Source: Pigmentiphaga kullae
GTDB taxonomy: Bacteria > Pseudomonadota > Gammaproteobacteria > Burkholderiales > Burkholderiaceae_B
Direction: 5' to 3'
Length of the DNA: 64,000 bases
Assembly (NCBI RefSeq): GCF_004216695.1
Contig: NZ_SGXC01000004.1
Coordinates: 62,001-126,000, forward strand
Below are positions 23,752 to 32,914 of the stretch, piece by piece. How positions within the stretch are numbered: position 1 is the first letter of the stretch; every line of letters begins with the position of its first letter. Made by a program: the position numbers and the translations under genes. The notes beneath the pieces were generated by a model. That model made no database searches. It saw only the letters and a program-made list of their open reading frames with translations, and was not told where the DNA came from.

Positions 23752-25221
23752 CTATAGGAGGAACAGCGTCGCCAGGCCCAGGAAGATGAAGAACCCCATG
23801 GTGTCGGTCGCGAAGGTCAGCAGGACCGAGGAGCCGATGGCGGGGTCCTTGCCGAAGCGGCTGCGGGTCAGGGGGACCAGCATGCCTATGCAGGCGCCGA
23901 CCAGCAGGTTCAGGGCCATGGCGGCCATCATGACGAGGCCGAGCGAGTAGCGGCCCGAGATCGCCCAGGCGAACAAGGCCGCCACCGCGCCGCCGCCCAG
24001 CCCCACCACCAATGCGATCTCCAGCTCGCGCCGCACCAGCTTGCCGACGTTGGCCGAGTTGATGCGGCCCACCGCCAGCGCCCGGATGATCAGGGTCATG
24101 GTCTGGTTGCCGGAGTTGCCGCCTATGCCCGCGACGATGGACATCAGGAAGGCCAGGATGACGATGTGGCCCACGGTGTCCTCGAAGCGCGAGGCGACGA
24201 AGGCGGCGGTCGAGGCGGTGCACAGGTTGACCAGCAGCCAGGGCGCGCGGTTGCGGATGGCCTGCGGGATGGGCGCGAAGATGTCTTCCTCCTGCAGACC
24301 GGCCTTGGACAGCGCCTGCTCGTCCGAGGCCTCGCGGATCACGTCCACCACCTCGTTCACGGTCACGCGCCCGATCAGGCGGCCCACGGCGTCCACCACC
24401 GGCGCCGACACCAGGTCGTAGCGCTCGAACGCGGCGGCGGCCTCGTCGGCCTCGTCCAGCGGCGCCAGGGTCAGGATCTCGGTTTCCATCACGTCGGCCA
24501 CCTGCGTCTCGGGGTCGCTGACGATGAGGCGGTTGATGGCCAGGCTGCCCATCAGCTTGTCGTGCCGGTCGACCACGAAGATCTGGTCGGTGTGGTCGGG
24601 CAGTTCCTGCAGGCGCCGCAGGTAGCGCAGCACCACTTCCAGCGTGACGTCGTTGCGCACGCGGACCATCTCGAAGTCCATGATGGCCCCGACCGAATCC
24701 TCGGGGTAGCTCATGACTTCGGTCAGGCGGGCGCGTTCCTCGTCGGTCAGGCCTTTCTGGACCTCGGCCACCACCTCGGGCGGCAGGTCGGGGGCCAGGT
24801 CGGCCAGCTCGTCGGCCTCGAGGTTCTCGGTCGCGGCGACCAGTTCCTCCTGGTCCATGGTCGAGATGAGCGACTCGCGGACCCAGTCGGCCACTTCGAG
24901 CAGGATCTCGCCGGCCCGTTCGGGGCGGACCAGTTGCCAGACCGCCTGCCGGTCTTCCTTGGGCAGCGATTCGAGGATGAAGGCGATGTCGGCCGGATGC
25001 AGGTCCTCGAGCAGCGCGCCGAGTTCGGCGTCATGCTGGCGATGGACCAGGGCCTCGACCAGCGGGGCGCGGGTATCGCCGGCTTCCTGCCGGTGGACCA
25101 GTTCTTCGACCAGGTGCTGGCGTCGCAGCAGTTCCTGGACGTGCTCCAGGGCTTCCTGGGCGTCTTCGGGTTCGAGCCGGTTGCGCTCGAGCGATTTGAG
25201 TTGGGTTGCTTGTTCGACCAT
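23752..25221 (-). CDS. mgtE: MgtE-family magnesium transporter
   Basis: This protein of about 489 residues has the MgtE order: an N-terminal superhelical domain (ALLEDLHPADIAFILESLP), a CBS pair with the conserved MSYPEDSVGAIM, and a five-helix membrane domain with the GGNSGNQT motif. The cytosolic domains sense Mg2+ and close the channel when it is plentiful. The ATG at 25221 gives a usual N-terminus; a GTG at 25251 in frame would add ten residues, and neither has a clear ribosome binding site. The 254-bp gap to mtgA upstream holds no gene I can support. Confidence 0.95.
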   Translation of the reverse strand: MVEQATQLKSLERNRLEPEDAQEALEHVQELLRRQHLVEELVHRQEAGDTRAPLVEALVHRQHDAELGALLEDLHPADIAFILESLPKEDRQAVWQLVRPERAGEILLEVADWVRESLISTMDQEELVAATENLEADELADLAPDLPPEVVAEVQKGLTDEERARLTEVMSYPEDSVGAIMDFEMVRVRNDVTLEVVLRYLRRLQELPDHTDQIFVVDRHDKLMGSLAINRLIVSDPETQVADVMETEILTLAPLDEADEAAAAFERYDLVSAPVVDAVGRLIGRVTVNEVVDVIREASDEQALSKAGLQEEDIFAPIPQAIRNRAPWLLVNLCTASTAAFVASRFEDTVGHIVILAFLMSIVAGIGGNSGNQTMTLIIRALAVGRINSANVGKLVRRELEIALVVGLGGGAVAALFAWAISGRYSLGLVMMAAMALNLLVGACIGMLVPLTRSRFGKDPAIGSSVLLTFATDTMGFFIFLGLATLFLL

Positions 25222-25475
25222 CGCGCGGGAAAACACAAGACGGCCCCGCACGGGCCTTGGGTCTGGCGCCTGACGCAGGCGGACTCAGATGGGGCTCGAA
25301 CGCGGGCCGGGGAACAAAAGTCCGGCTGGTAGTAAGGGTCTAGGTCGTGGCTGTGAGGCCATACCGGGAAAGCAGCACGCATGCACTGCGAAGTTGACGA
25401 CGCGGCAATTGTACGCGCGCCGCATGACATTCGTCTGCGTGGCCCGGCCGGTTGGCGCGCTTGGTTGCAAATGTG

Positions 25476-26261
25476 TCACGGAATGGCCGCGCCCGGCATC
25501 CAGCGCAGCAGACGGTCGGTACGCGAGGCGAGGTAGGCCGAGCCCCGGTTCTTGTCGTAGAAGCGGGGCCTGGGCAGCATGGAGGCCAGCCGCGCGGCCT
25601 GGTAGGACGACAGGTTGGAGGCCGAGGTATTGAAATAGTGGCGGGCCGCGGCCTCGGCGCCGAAGACGCCTTCGCCCCATTCGGCGATGTTCAGGTACAG
25701 CTCCAGGATGCGCTGTTTGGTCATGACCAGTTCGATCATGTAAGTGATGACCACCTCCTGGCCTTTGCGCAGGTAGTTGCGGGAGTTGGACAGGAACAGG
25801 TTCTTGGCGACCTGCTGGGTGATGGTGGAGCCGCCGCGCATGGGCCGCGTGGGTGGCTTGCGGCCGCGCGCCAGCGCGCGTTCGGCGGCCTCGGCCAGTT
25901 GGCGGTTGTGGTCGTAGGCCTTCTCGACCGCGTTCCAGTCTATGCCGCCATGCTCCAGGAAATTGGCGTCCTCGGCGGCCACCGCGGCGCGCTTGAGGTT
26001 GTTGCTGATGCGGCCGTAGTCCACCCACTGGTAGTTCAGGCGGCGGTGGGGATCCCGTTCCTGCAGCCGCGACAATTCGCTGCGCATGACCGAGGTCGAG
26101 CCCGGCGGCACGTAGGCATACCAGAGCACCCAGCCGAACAGCCAGACCTGGTACAGCAGCACCAGCGCCACAGCGGCCAGCACCAGGCGCATGGCCATGC
26201 CCGCGACGCGGGCGGCCAGCGGACGGCGGCGGGTCGAGCGCGTGGGGCGGCGGGGCGGCAT
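25476..26261 (-). CDS. mtgA: Monofunctional biosynthetic peptidoglycan transglycosylase
   Basis: This 261-residue protein has an N-terminal basic stretch and one membrane helix (about residues 24-50), then a GT51 glycosyltransferase domain. The catalytic glutamate lies in AAEDANFLEHGG, and the second signature GGSTITQQVAKNLFL is complete. There is no transpeptidase domain. It polymerises lipid II into glycan chains in the periplasm. It follows aroE with a one-base gap, so the two are in one operon. Confidence 0.96.
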   Translation of the reverse strand: MPPRRPTRSTRRRPLAARVAGMAMRLVLAAVALVLLYQVWLFGWVLWYAYVPPGSTSVMRSELSRLQERDPHRRLNYQWVDYGRISNNLKRAAVAAEDANFLEHGGIDWNAVEKAYDHNRQLAEAAERALARGRKPPTRPMRGGSTITQQVAKNLFLSNSRNYLRKGQEVVITYMIELVMTKQRILELYLNIAEWGEGVFGAEAAARHYFNTSASNLSSYQAARLASMLPRPRFYDKNRGSAYLASRTDRLLRWMPGAAIP

Positions 26262-26262
26262 G

Positions 26263-27102
26263 TCAGGAGGACAGCAACTGGCGCAGCGCGGCCAGGACCG
26301 GCGCCGGATCGGGCCGCACGCCGCGCCAGATGTGGAAGCTCTCGGCCGCCTGGCCGACCAGCATGCCCAGGCCGTCGGCGGTGGCCGAGGCGCCGTCGGC
26401 CATGGCCTGGCGCAGGAAGGCGGTGGGGCGGGCGGCGTACATCAGGTCGTAGGCCATCGCGCCCGGGGCGTAGGCGCCGACGGGCAGCGGCGGGGCCTGG
26501 TCGTCCAGGCTGCTGGCGGTGGCGTTGATCACGAGGTCCCAGCCGCCCCCGGCCCGCAGGTCGGCATAGCCGCTGCCGCGCAGCATGGCCTGTCCGGCCG
26601 GGAACGCTGCAGCCAGTTCTTCGGCGCGGGCCGCCGTGCGGTTGGCGATGTCTATCCGGGCGCAGCCGGCCTCGATCAGCGGCAGCAGGATGCCGCGCGC
26701 GGCGCCGCCGGCCCCGGCCAGCAGCACGCGCGCACCGGCCAGGCGGGTGCCCAGCCGGCGCAGGTCGGCGATCAGGCCGACGCCGTCGGTATTGCAGCCG
26801 TGCAGCCGTCCGTCCGCCATCCACAGCGTGTTGACCGCCCCGGCCGCCGTGGCGCGGGGGCTCAGGTGGGCGCGCGCCAGCTCGAAGGCCTGCAGCTTGA
26901 AGGGGACGGTCACGTTCAGGCCGCCGCCGCCAGCCGCGAAGAACGCGGCCACCTGGGCGGGAAAGTCGTCGATGGGCGCGCAGATGGCCTCGTAGGTGAG
27001 ATGCTGGCCGGTCTGCTCGGCGAACCGCGCGTGTATCCAGGGCGATTTGCTGTGGGCGACGGGGTTGCCGATGACGGCGTAGCGGGTGGGAGCGGAGGAC
27101 AT
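26263..27102 (-). CDS. aroE: Shikimate dehydrogenase
   Basis: This 279-residue enzyme reduces 3-dehydroshikimate with NADPH in the aromatic amino acid pathway. The shikimate-binding NPVAHSKSPWIH, the catalytic Lys in NVTVPFK and the Rossmann motif GAGGAARGI are all present, and the C-terminal GLGMLVGQAAESF is typical. Its ATG overlaps the TGA of the TonB-like gene by one base (TGATG), and mtgA follows directly. Another shikimate-pathway gene, aroQ, is at 39604. Confidence 0.96.
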   Translation of the reverse strand: MSSAPTRYAVIGNPVAHSKSPWIHARFAEQTGQHLTYEAICAPIDDFPAQVAAFFAAGGGGLNVTVPFKLQAFELARAHLSPRATAAGAVNTLWMADGRLHGCNTDGVGLIADLRRLGTRLAGARVLLAGAGGAARGILLPLIEAGCARIDIANRTAARAEELAAAFPAGQAMLRGSGYADLRAGGGWDLVINATASSLDDQAPPLPVGAYAPGAMAYDLMYAARPTAFLRQAMADGASATADGLGMLVGQAAESFHIWRGVRPDPAPVLAALRQLLSS

Positions 27103-28088
27103 CAGCCGGGTTTCGCGAGTAGCTTGTCGTTGGTGAAGTACCAGGTGCGCGTGATGGCCAGCACGTCGGTGTCGCGCGCGATCTGGGGCGGGAACGGGGC
27201 GAACGGCGTGGCCAGCGCGACGATGCGCCTGGCCGCATCGTTGAGTATTTTATGTTCCGAAGGCTTGTCGATGTCCATGCGCTCGACGGTGCCGTCGCTG
27301 CGTATATATACCGTCATGCGCAGCGAGCCGTACACCCTGCCGCGGGCCGCCGCCGGATAGTTCTGGTTGCCCAGCGTCTCGACCCGCTGACGCCATTGCT
27401 CGACGTACACCGCGAAACGGTATTCCGAGGTGGACGGGGCGAAGAAGTGCCGGCGCGGGCGCTTGTTGTAGTCGTCGACGCGCTGGGATATCTCGGCGAA
27501 CTGGCGGGCAAGCTGCTCCGCTCGGACCTGGGTGGGGTTGCGTTCGGGGGCCGGCGCGCCCAGCGGGCCGGGAGGCGTGGGCGCCTGGCCGTGGTCGCGC
27601 GCCAGCGAGGCCGTCAGGCGGCGCTGCTCGGCCTCGAGCGCGGCCTGGCGCTGCTGCAGTTCGGCCAGCAACCGGCCGTCGCGGCTGGCGGCCGCGTGCG
27701 GCACCGGCGCCTTGGCGTGCCCGGACTCGGCATCGCCGCCGCCATCGCTGGCGACCTGTGCCCGCAACTGGGCCTGGGCCGGGGCGTGGCCGGTGCCGGC
27801 GTTCAGCAACACCACTTCCAGTCCGTCGTCGCGCTCGGGGCGCGTGGGGCCGGGCGCCGTGAAATGCAGCGCGAACAGGATGAGGTGGGCGAACAGCGAG
27901 ATCGCCAGCGCACTCATCAGGTAGCGCCGGTCGGGGCGAGTGGTCCAGTCCTCGGCCAGTTGGTCGAGAACGCGCGCGCCGGCGCGCCGCAGCCGGCGCG
28001 GCAGCGGATCCTGCGTGGAAGAAGGCCGGGGGCCGGAGGCCGCGGGCTTGCCGTCAGGGAGGAGGGGGGGAGCGGGGGGATGCGACAC
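27102..28088 (-). CDS. TonB-like energy-transducing protein
   Basis: This protein of about 328 residues has one N-terminal membrane helix (SALAISLFAHLILFALHF, about residues 58-75), a long Pro/Ala/Gln-rich periplasmic linker with a coiled-coil-prone part (LLAELQQRQAALEAEQRR), and a C-terminal TonB domain with YPAAARGRVYGSLRM and the VERMDIDKPSEH stretch. It would transmit proton-motive force to outer-membrane receptors, although no ExbBD genes are near. The GTG at 28088 is the best start; a shorter start at the membrane helix is possible. It is coupled to aroE downstream. Confidence 0.85.
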   Translation of the reverse strand: MSHPPAPPLLPDGKPAASGPRPSSTQDPLPRRLRRAGARVLDQLAEDWTTRPDRRYLMSALAISLFAHLILFALHFTAPGPTRPERDDGLEVVLLNAGTGHAPAQAQLRAQVASDGGGDAESGHAKAPVPHAAASRDGRLLAELQQRQAALEAEQRRLTASLARDHGQAPTPPGPLGAPAPERNPTQVRAEQLARQFAEISQRVDDYNKRPRRHFFAPSTSEYRFAVYVEQWRQRVETLGNQNYPAAARGRVYGSLRMTVYIRSDGTVERMDIDKPSEHKILNDAARRIVALATPFAPFPPQIARDTDVLAITRTWYFTNDKLLAKPG

Positions 28089-28105
28089 CCCGCGATTGTA
28101 AAGCG

Positions 28106-29056
28106 TCAGGCGGGAGCGGATGGCCGCACGGCGTAGCGCGGCGGGCGGCCGGCCAGGCCGTCTTCCAGGCTTTCCAGCATCATGTCGAGCTGCACCAGGA
28201 TGGCCGCGGGCGAGCGGCCCGAGATGTGGGGCGTCAGCACCACGTTGTCCATGCCCGTCAGCTCGGCCAGCAGCGCGGCGGGCGGCTCGGGTTCTTCCTC
28301 GAGCACGTCCAGGCCGGCGCCGGCCAGCTGCCCGGCGCGCAGCGCCTCGAGCAGGTCGTCGGTCTTGAGCACCGATCCGCGCGCGACGTTGACGACGACG
28401 CCGCCGGGTCCCAGGGCCTGGAACATCTCGCGGTTCAGCAGGTGGCGCGTGCGTGGGCCGCCGGGGCAGCAGGCGAACAGGAAATCGCTGTTGCGGGCGA
28501 GTTCCAGCGGGTCGGCGTAGTAGGTGCCGGGCGCGCCGGGCTTGGGGGAAGGGTTGTGGTAGCCGATGTCGGCCCCGCAGGCGGCGGCGCGCTCGGCCAC
28601 CATCCGGCCGATCTGGCCCAGTCCGATGATGCCCACCCGGGATTTGTTCAGGCTGGCGCGGGGCGCGCGCAGCGAGGCCCAGGCCTCGCCGCGGGCCAGC
28701 CGGTTGCCCAGGCTGCGCAGGCCCCGCGCGACCGCGAGGGCCAGGCCGATCGCATGGTCGGCCACCGTGGCGGCATTGGCGCCGGGGGCGTTCGTGACCA
28801 CGATGCCCCGGGCATGGGCACCGGCGATGTCGATGTTCTCGGTGCCGGCGCCCATGGAGCAGATCACGCGCAGGCGGGGCAGCCTGTCCATCTGGGCGGC
28901 GCTCAGGCCGATCGAACCGTTGGTGACCACCGCTTCGACGTCGGCGGGGGCGCCGTCGCCGAAGTCCGATGCGCTCTCGTGCAGGTGATAGTGGCGCGCG
29001 ATACCGTCGCGCAGCGCGGGCGGCAGGGGGATGGTGGTCAGGACGTGTCGGGTCAT
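28106..29056 (-). CDS. D-2-hydroxyacid dehydrogenase (glyoxylate/hydroxypyruvate reductase type)
   Basis: This 316-residue protein has the Rossmann motif GLGQIG, the NVARGSV stretch with the active-site Arg region, a Glu in LEEEPEPP and the catalytic His in LTPHISG. The layout fits GhrB-like reductases acting on glyoxylate, hydroxypyruvate or 2-oxo acids. It differs clearly from the protein at 2512-3522. It lies 17 bp before the TonB-like gene on the same strand and 60 bp downstream of the VOC gene, so it may belong to either unit. Confidence 0.9.
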   Translation of the reverse strand: MTRHVLTTIPLPPALRDGIARHYHLHESASDFGDGAPADVEAVVTNGSIGLSAAQMDRLPRLRVICSMGAGTENIDIAGAHARGIVVTNAPGANAATVADHAIGLALAVARGLRSLGNRLARGEAWASLRAPRASLNKSRVGIIGLGQIGRMVAERAAACGADIGYHNPSPKPGAPGTYYADPLELARNSDFLFACCPGGPRTRHLLNREMFQALGPGGVVVNVARGSVLKTDDLLEALRAGQLAGAGLDVLEEEPEPPAALLAELTGMDNVVLTPHISGRSPAAILVQLDMMLESLEDGLAGRPPRYAVRPSAPA

Positions 29057-29116
29057 GGGTGATGGTTTCCAGGGATGGGGCGGTGCGCCGCGCGCGGCGC
29101 ATGGGCTCGGACCGTT

Positions 29117-29524
29117 TCAGCCGGCCGGCTTGACTTCCTTCACGGCGCCCTTCCAGCCATTTTCCGTGATGTCGAAGACCGTGCCGTCCGGCATCCGGTA
29201 TTTGACCTCATAAAACACGTTGGGGTCGGTTTCCTTGCGGCCGGTCAGGTAGGTGCCGCCGGCTTCGGTGATGCGCTTCTCGGCGGCTTCCAGGTCGTCG
29301 ACCCACATGCCGAAGTGGATCACGCCGCGCACGTCCTTCAGGCCCGCGTAGCCGGGCACGGTTTCGTTGGCGAAGTTCAGCAGCGCCACGTTCATGACGC
29401 CGTCCGTCATGTAGACGCCCCGCATGGCCTTGCCGGCGCGCGTCATGCCGAAGGCCTTTTCGAAGAATTGGGCGGCGGCTTCGGGATCTTCCACCGAGAG
29501 GGCGATGTGCCTGAGTTTTTCCAT
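29117..29524 (-). CDS. VOC-superfamily (glyoxalase/dioxygenase-like) protein
   Basis: This 135-residue protein has one pair of beta-alpha-beta-beta-beta modules. The candidate metal ligands are the His in KLRHIALSV at the start of the first module and the His in RGVIHFGMWV at the start of the second, plus a C-terminal acidic residue in PDGTVFDITE. Single-domain VOC proteins include glyoxalase I, extradiol dioxygenases and small isomerases, so the reaction is open. AGGAG lies five bases before the ATG at 29524. The gene is divergent from the TctC-monooxygenase cluster at 29743, which suggests a catabolic role. Confidence 0.88.
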   Translation of the reverse strand: MEKLRHIALSVEDPEAAAQFFEKAFGMTRAGKAMRGVYMTDGVMNVALLNFANETVPGYAGLKDVRGVIHFGMWVDDLEAAEKRITEAGGTYLTGRKETDPNVFYEVKYRMPDGTVFDITENGWKGAVKEVKPAG

Positions 29525-29550
29525 GAGTGCTCCTGGTCGTTCAAGGGATG

Positions 29551-29570
29551 AAAATGGGGCTTCCCATTTT
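29551..29570. promoter_or_regulatory. 8-bp perfect inverted repeat upstream of the VOC gene
   Basis: AAAATGGG and CCCATTTT pair around GCTT, 27 bp upstream of the VOC start in the divergent gap. It may be an operator or a hairpin in the 5' untranslated region. Confidence 0.4.
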
Positions 29571-29593
29571 TTGGTGTTCCATTCTATATTACA

Positions 29594-29601
29594 GGTATAC
29601 C
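29594..29601. promoter_or_regulatory. GGTATACC palindrome, possible GntR operator
   Basis: GGTATACC followed by AAAATT recalls the TACCAAAT half-site at 3584-3600. It lies in the AT-rich divergent gap before the TctC cluster, whose last gene encodes a GntR regulator. An eight-base palindrome alone is weak evidence. The rest of the 218-bp gap holds no gene. Confidence 0.35.
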
Positions 29602-29742
29602 AAAATTAAAAAAGGATTTTTGTTGTCGATTTATTGAATACCTAAAATTGATTTGGCATGTAAGTTGCATCGGATGTCTCCGTGTGGCGCGGCGCCTCGG
29701 GCGAGTGCGCGGTCGGCCACCCCACCCAATATGGAGCTCGGA

Positions 29743-30735
29743 ATGAACAAGCAACGCAGGTCTTGCATGAAGGCGGGGGCCGTGGCCCTGGCCATGGCGG
29801 CATCGGGGGCGGCATCCACGGCCGGCGCGGCCGCACCCTCCTGGCCGGTGCGGCCCATCACCATCGTGGTGCCCTATGCACCGGGCGGCAACACGGACCT
29901 GATGGCGCGCCTGATCGGCGAGCAGCTTGCCAAGGCCCTGCACGTGCCGGTGGTGGTCGACAACAAGGCGGGAGCGGCGGGCCTGATCGCCGCGGAGTAC
30001 GTGGCGCGTTCGCCGGCCGACGGCTACACCCTGTTCATGGGCACCCTTACGCAGATATCCACGGCGCCGTTCACCAACAAGATCCGCTACAACCCGGTGA
30101 AGGACTTCGTGCCCATCGCCAACGTGGGCGGCAATCCGTTCGTGATCACGGTCAACGCGCGCGTGCCGGCGCGGGACGTGAAGGAACTGATCGCCTATGC
30201 CAAGCAGCATCCCGGCAAGCTCAACATGGGGAACGCCGGCGTGGGCGGGCTGACGCACCTGTCGGCGCTGGTCTTCGCCAAGTACACCGGCATCGACGTG
30301 GTGGAGGTGCCGTACAAGGGGGCGTCGCTGGCGCTGGGCGACGTGGTGGCCGGCCAGATCGACATGTATTCCGGCAACCTGTCCGAGGTCGTGCCCTATG
30401 CCCGCGACGCGCGCGTGCGGCTGCTGGGCGTGTCCAGCAAGAACCGGGTCAAGCAGCTGCCGGACGTGCCGGCGCTGGCCGAAGCGGTGCCCGGCATTCC
30501 CGAGGTCGAGACCTGGAACGGACTGCTGGGGCCGGCGGGCATGCCGGCGCAGGCCGTGGACCGGATCGCCGCCGCGGTGCTGGCGGCCCTGGCCGACCCA
30601 GCCTTCCGCAAGAAGCTGGAGGACGCCGGCATCACCCCGCTGCCCGAGGTCAAGGAGCAGTTCGCCCAGCGCATCCGCCGCGACATCGAAGTGTGGAAGC
30701 CGATGATCGAGATGGCCGGCATCAAACCCGAGTAA
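29743..30735 (+). CDS. Tripartite tricarboxylate transporter substrate-binding protein (TctC/Bug family)
   Basis: This 330-residue protein has a signal peptide (ending near TAGAAAPS), then the Bug pattern IVVPYAPGGNTDLMARL, a DNKAGAAG loop and SPADGYTLFMG. It should bind a carboxylate in the periplasm. The membrane partners TctA/TctB are absent. GGAG stands eight bases before the ATG at 29743. It leads an apparent operon with the FAD monooxygenase (14-bp gap), hydrolase, RidA and GntR genes, so its ligand is probably that pathway's substrate. Confidence 0.93.
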   Translation: MNKQRRSCMKAGAVALAMAASGAASTAGAAAPSWPVRPITIVVPYAPGGNTDLMARLIGEQLAKALHVPVVVDNKAGAAGLIAAEYVARSPADGYTLFMGTLTQISTAPFTNKIRYNPVKDFVPIANVGGNPFVITVNARVPARDVKELIAYAKQHPGKLNMGNAGVGGLTHLSALVFAKYTGIDVVEVPYKGASLALGDVVAGQIDMYSGNLSEVVPYARDARVRLLGVSSKNRVKQLPDVPALAEAVPGIPEVETWNGLLGPAGMPAQAVDRIAAAVLAALADPAFRKKLEDAGITPLPEVKEQFAQRIRRDIEVWKPMIEMAGIKPE

Positions 30736-30749
30736 CCTGGAGGAGGACC

Positions 30750-31970
30750 ATGATGCAAGCAGACAAGCAGCGCGTTCTTATCGTCGGAGCCGGCCCCGTG
30801 GGCATGGTGTGCGCGCTGGCGCTGAACCGGCAGGGCATACCGGTGACCGTGTTCGAGCAGGAGCCCGGTCCGGTCAAGGACCAGCGCGCCGCGTCCATCC
30901 ACCCGACCACGCTGGAAATGCTGGACGAGCTGGACGTGACCCGGACCATCGTGCCGCGCGGGCTGGTGTCCGAGACCTACCAGTACCGCGACCGGGTCAG
31001 CGGGAAGCTGATCGCGGAGTTCGACCTGCGCCGGATGGCGGACGTCTTCCGCTTTCCCTTCGTGCTGCAGTACGAGCAGTACAAGCTGACGGGCGACATC
31101 GCCCAGCAGTATGCCGACGAGTCGGACTTCGACGTACGCTACGGGCATGCGGTCGGGCAGGTCGAGGAGCACGACGACCACGTCGAGATCGCCGCCCGCG
31201 GGCCCGACGGCATCCGGCGCTATCGCGGCGCCTACCTGATCGGCGCCGACGGCGGGCGCAGCACGGTGCGCAAGGCTGCCGGCATTCCGTTCGAAGGCTT
31301 CACCTATCAGGAACGTTTCATCAAGATTGCCACCAGCTTCGATTTCCAGGAGGCCCATCCCGACTACGCCTACCGCAACTACTTCTCCGATCCGGATGAG
31401 TGGTGCAACCTGTTCAAGGTCCGGGGCGAGGCCGGGGAAGGGCTGTGGCGCGCCATCTTCCCGACCCGCGTGGACGAGTCCGAGGAAGAGGCGCTGAGCG
31501 ACAGGGGCGTCGAGGCCCGGCTGCAGAAGTTCTTCCCCAAGGCGGGCCGCTACGAGGTCGCCTACTGCAATGTCTATGGCGTGAACCAGCGCGTGGCGCA
31601 GACCTTCCGGCGCGGCCGGCTGCTGCTGGCCGGCGACGCCGCGCACGTCAACAATCCCATCGGCGGCATGGGCATGAATGGCGGCATCCATGACGCCATC
31701 AACCTGGCCGGCAAGCTGGGCGCGGTGCTGCGGGGCGCGGACGACGCGCTGCTGGACCAGTACAGCCGCCAGCGGCGCCATGCCGCAGTGGCCTTCGTGC
31801 AGGCGCAGACCATCGCCAACAAGAAAATGCTGGAAGAAAAAGACGAGCCCAGCCGCCAGAAGAAATTCGAGGAGCTGGCTCGCATCGCGGACGATCCGGC
31901 CGGCGCGCGGCAGTACATGCGCCGCGCCTCGCTGCTGGAGAGCCTGGAAACCGCCAATGCCATCACCTGA
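30750..31970 (+). CDS. FAD-dependent aromatic monooxygenase (PHBH/UbiH fold)
   Basis: This 406-residue flavoprotein has the dinucleotide-binding GAGPVG (13-18), the NAD(P)H-contact motif IGADGGRSTVR and the FAD-ribityl motif LLAGDAAHVNNPIGGMGMN. This class A group includes 4-hydroxybenzoate, salicylate and phenol hydroxylases and FAD monooxygenases of pyridine and nitroarene catabolism. It likely hydroxylates an aromatic acid using NAD(P)H and O2. AGGAGGA precedes the tandem ATG at 30750. The hydrolase gene follows after 7 bp. Confidence 0.9.
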   Translation: MMQADKQRVLIVGAGPVGMVCALALNRQGIPVTVFEQEPGPVKDQRAASIHPTTLEMLDELDVTRTIVPRGLVSETYQYRDRVSGKLIAEFDLRRMADVFRFPFVLQYEQYKLTGDIAQQYADESDFDVRYGHAVGQVEEHDDHVEIAARGPDGIRRYRGAYLIGADGGRSTVRKAAGIPFEGFTYQERFIKIATSFDFQEAHPDYAYRNYFSDPDEWCNLFKVRGEAGEGLWRAIFPTRVDESEEEALSDRGVEARLQKFFPKAGRYEVAYCNVYGVNQRVAQTFRRGRLLLAGDAAHVNNPIGGMGMNGGIHDAINLAGKLGAVLRGADDALLDQYSRQRRHAAVAFVQAQTIANKKMLEEKDEPSRQKKFEELARIADDPAGARQYMRRASLLESLETANAIT

Positions 31971-31977
31971 GGACACC

Positions 31978-32892
31978 ATGATCGATCCCACCCGCACGCT
32001 GGGCAGCCTGCCGCCCGAGCAGGCCGCCGAACTCGAGCGCGCCGGCCCTGTCTGGGGCACCGACATCAACCGTTTCCGCGACCTGGTCGTCAAGCTGTAC
32101 TCGCCGCTGGTGGCGGCGGCGCCCAAGGACGGGATCGCCGTCGCGCGCGACCTGCCGTACGGCGGCAGCGCGCGCCAGGTGCTGGATATCTTCACGCCCG
32201 ACGGCGCGCGCGATGCCGACGTCGTGGTCTTCGTGCACGGCGGTGCCTTCATCCGCGGGTCCAAGAGTTCCAACGGCCACATCTACGACAACGTGTCGTA
32301 CTGGTTCGCGCGCCAGGGCATGGTGGCGGTCAACATGGAATACCGCCTGGCGGGCGAGGCGCCGTTCCCGGGCGGCGCCGACGACGTGGCCGCCGCCGTG
32401 CGCTGGCTGGCCGAGAACGTGTCCGCCTACGGCGGCAACCCGCGCCGCATGTTCCTGATCGGGCATTCGGCCGGCGGCACGCACGTGGCCACCTATTGCT
32501 TCGATCCGCGCCGGGGCTACCGGCCCGACACCGGCGTGCTGGGCGCGGTGCTGGTCAGCGCGCGCCTGCGGGCCGATACGCTGCCGGGCAACCCCAACGC
32601 CCGCGCGGTCGAGGCCTACTTCGGCACCGATCCGGTTCGCCATGAGGCCGACTCGCCCATGGCCTATGCCGCCGAGTCGGACCTGCCGGTGATGATCGCC
32701 ATCGCGCAATACGAGAATCCCTACCTGGACCTGTACGGGCTGGAGTTCTGCCAGCGCGTGGCCCGCGCGCGCGGCTACGTCCCGCGCTTCGTGCAGATGA
32801 TGCGGCACAACCATACGTCCATCGTCGCCCACTTCGACAGTGGCGAGGAAACGCTGGGCCGCGAGATCCTGGACTTCTTCCGCAGCATCTGA
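31978..32892 (+). CDS. Alpha/beta hydrolase, BD-FAE/kynurenine formamidase-like
   Basis: This 304-residue protein has the oxyanion-hole motif VHGGAFIRGS, the nucleophile elbow GHSAGG (S164) and a late His in MRHNHTSIVAHF. It fits the BD-FAE family, which includes kynurenine formamidases, carboxylesterases and lactonases. With the monooxygenase before and the RidA protein after, hydrolysis of an amide, formamide or enol-lactone of a nitrogen-bearing aromatic is plausible but inferred. It is in the middle of the operon. Confidence 0.88.
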   Translation: MIDPTRTLGSLPPEQAAELERAGPVWGTDINRFRDLVVKLYSPLVAAAPKDGIAVARDLPYGGSARQVLDIFTPDGARDADVVVFVHGGAFIRGSKSSNGHIYDNVSYWFARQGMVAVNMEYRLAGEAPFPGGADDVAAAVRWLAENVSAYGGNPRRMFLIGHSAGGTHVATYCFDPRRGYRPDTGVLGAVLVSARLRADTLPGNPNARAVEAYFGTDPVRHEADSPMAYAAESDLPVMIAIAQYENPYLDLYGLEFCQRVARARGYVPRFVQMMRHNHTSIVAHFDSGEETLGREILDFFRSI

Positions 32893-32914
32893 TTTCCCCT
32901 TCTTCGAGGTTTCC

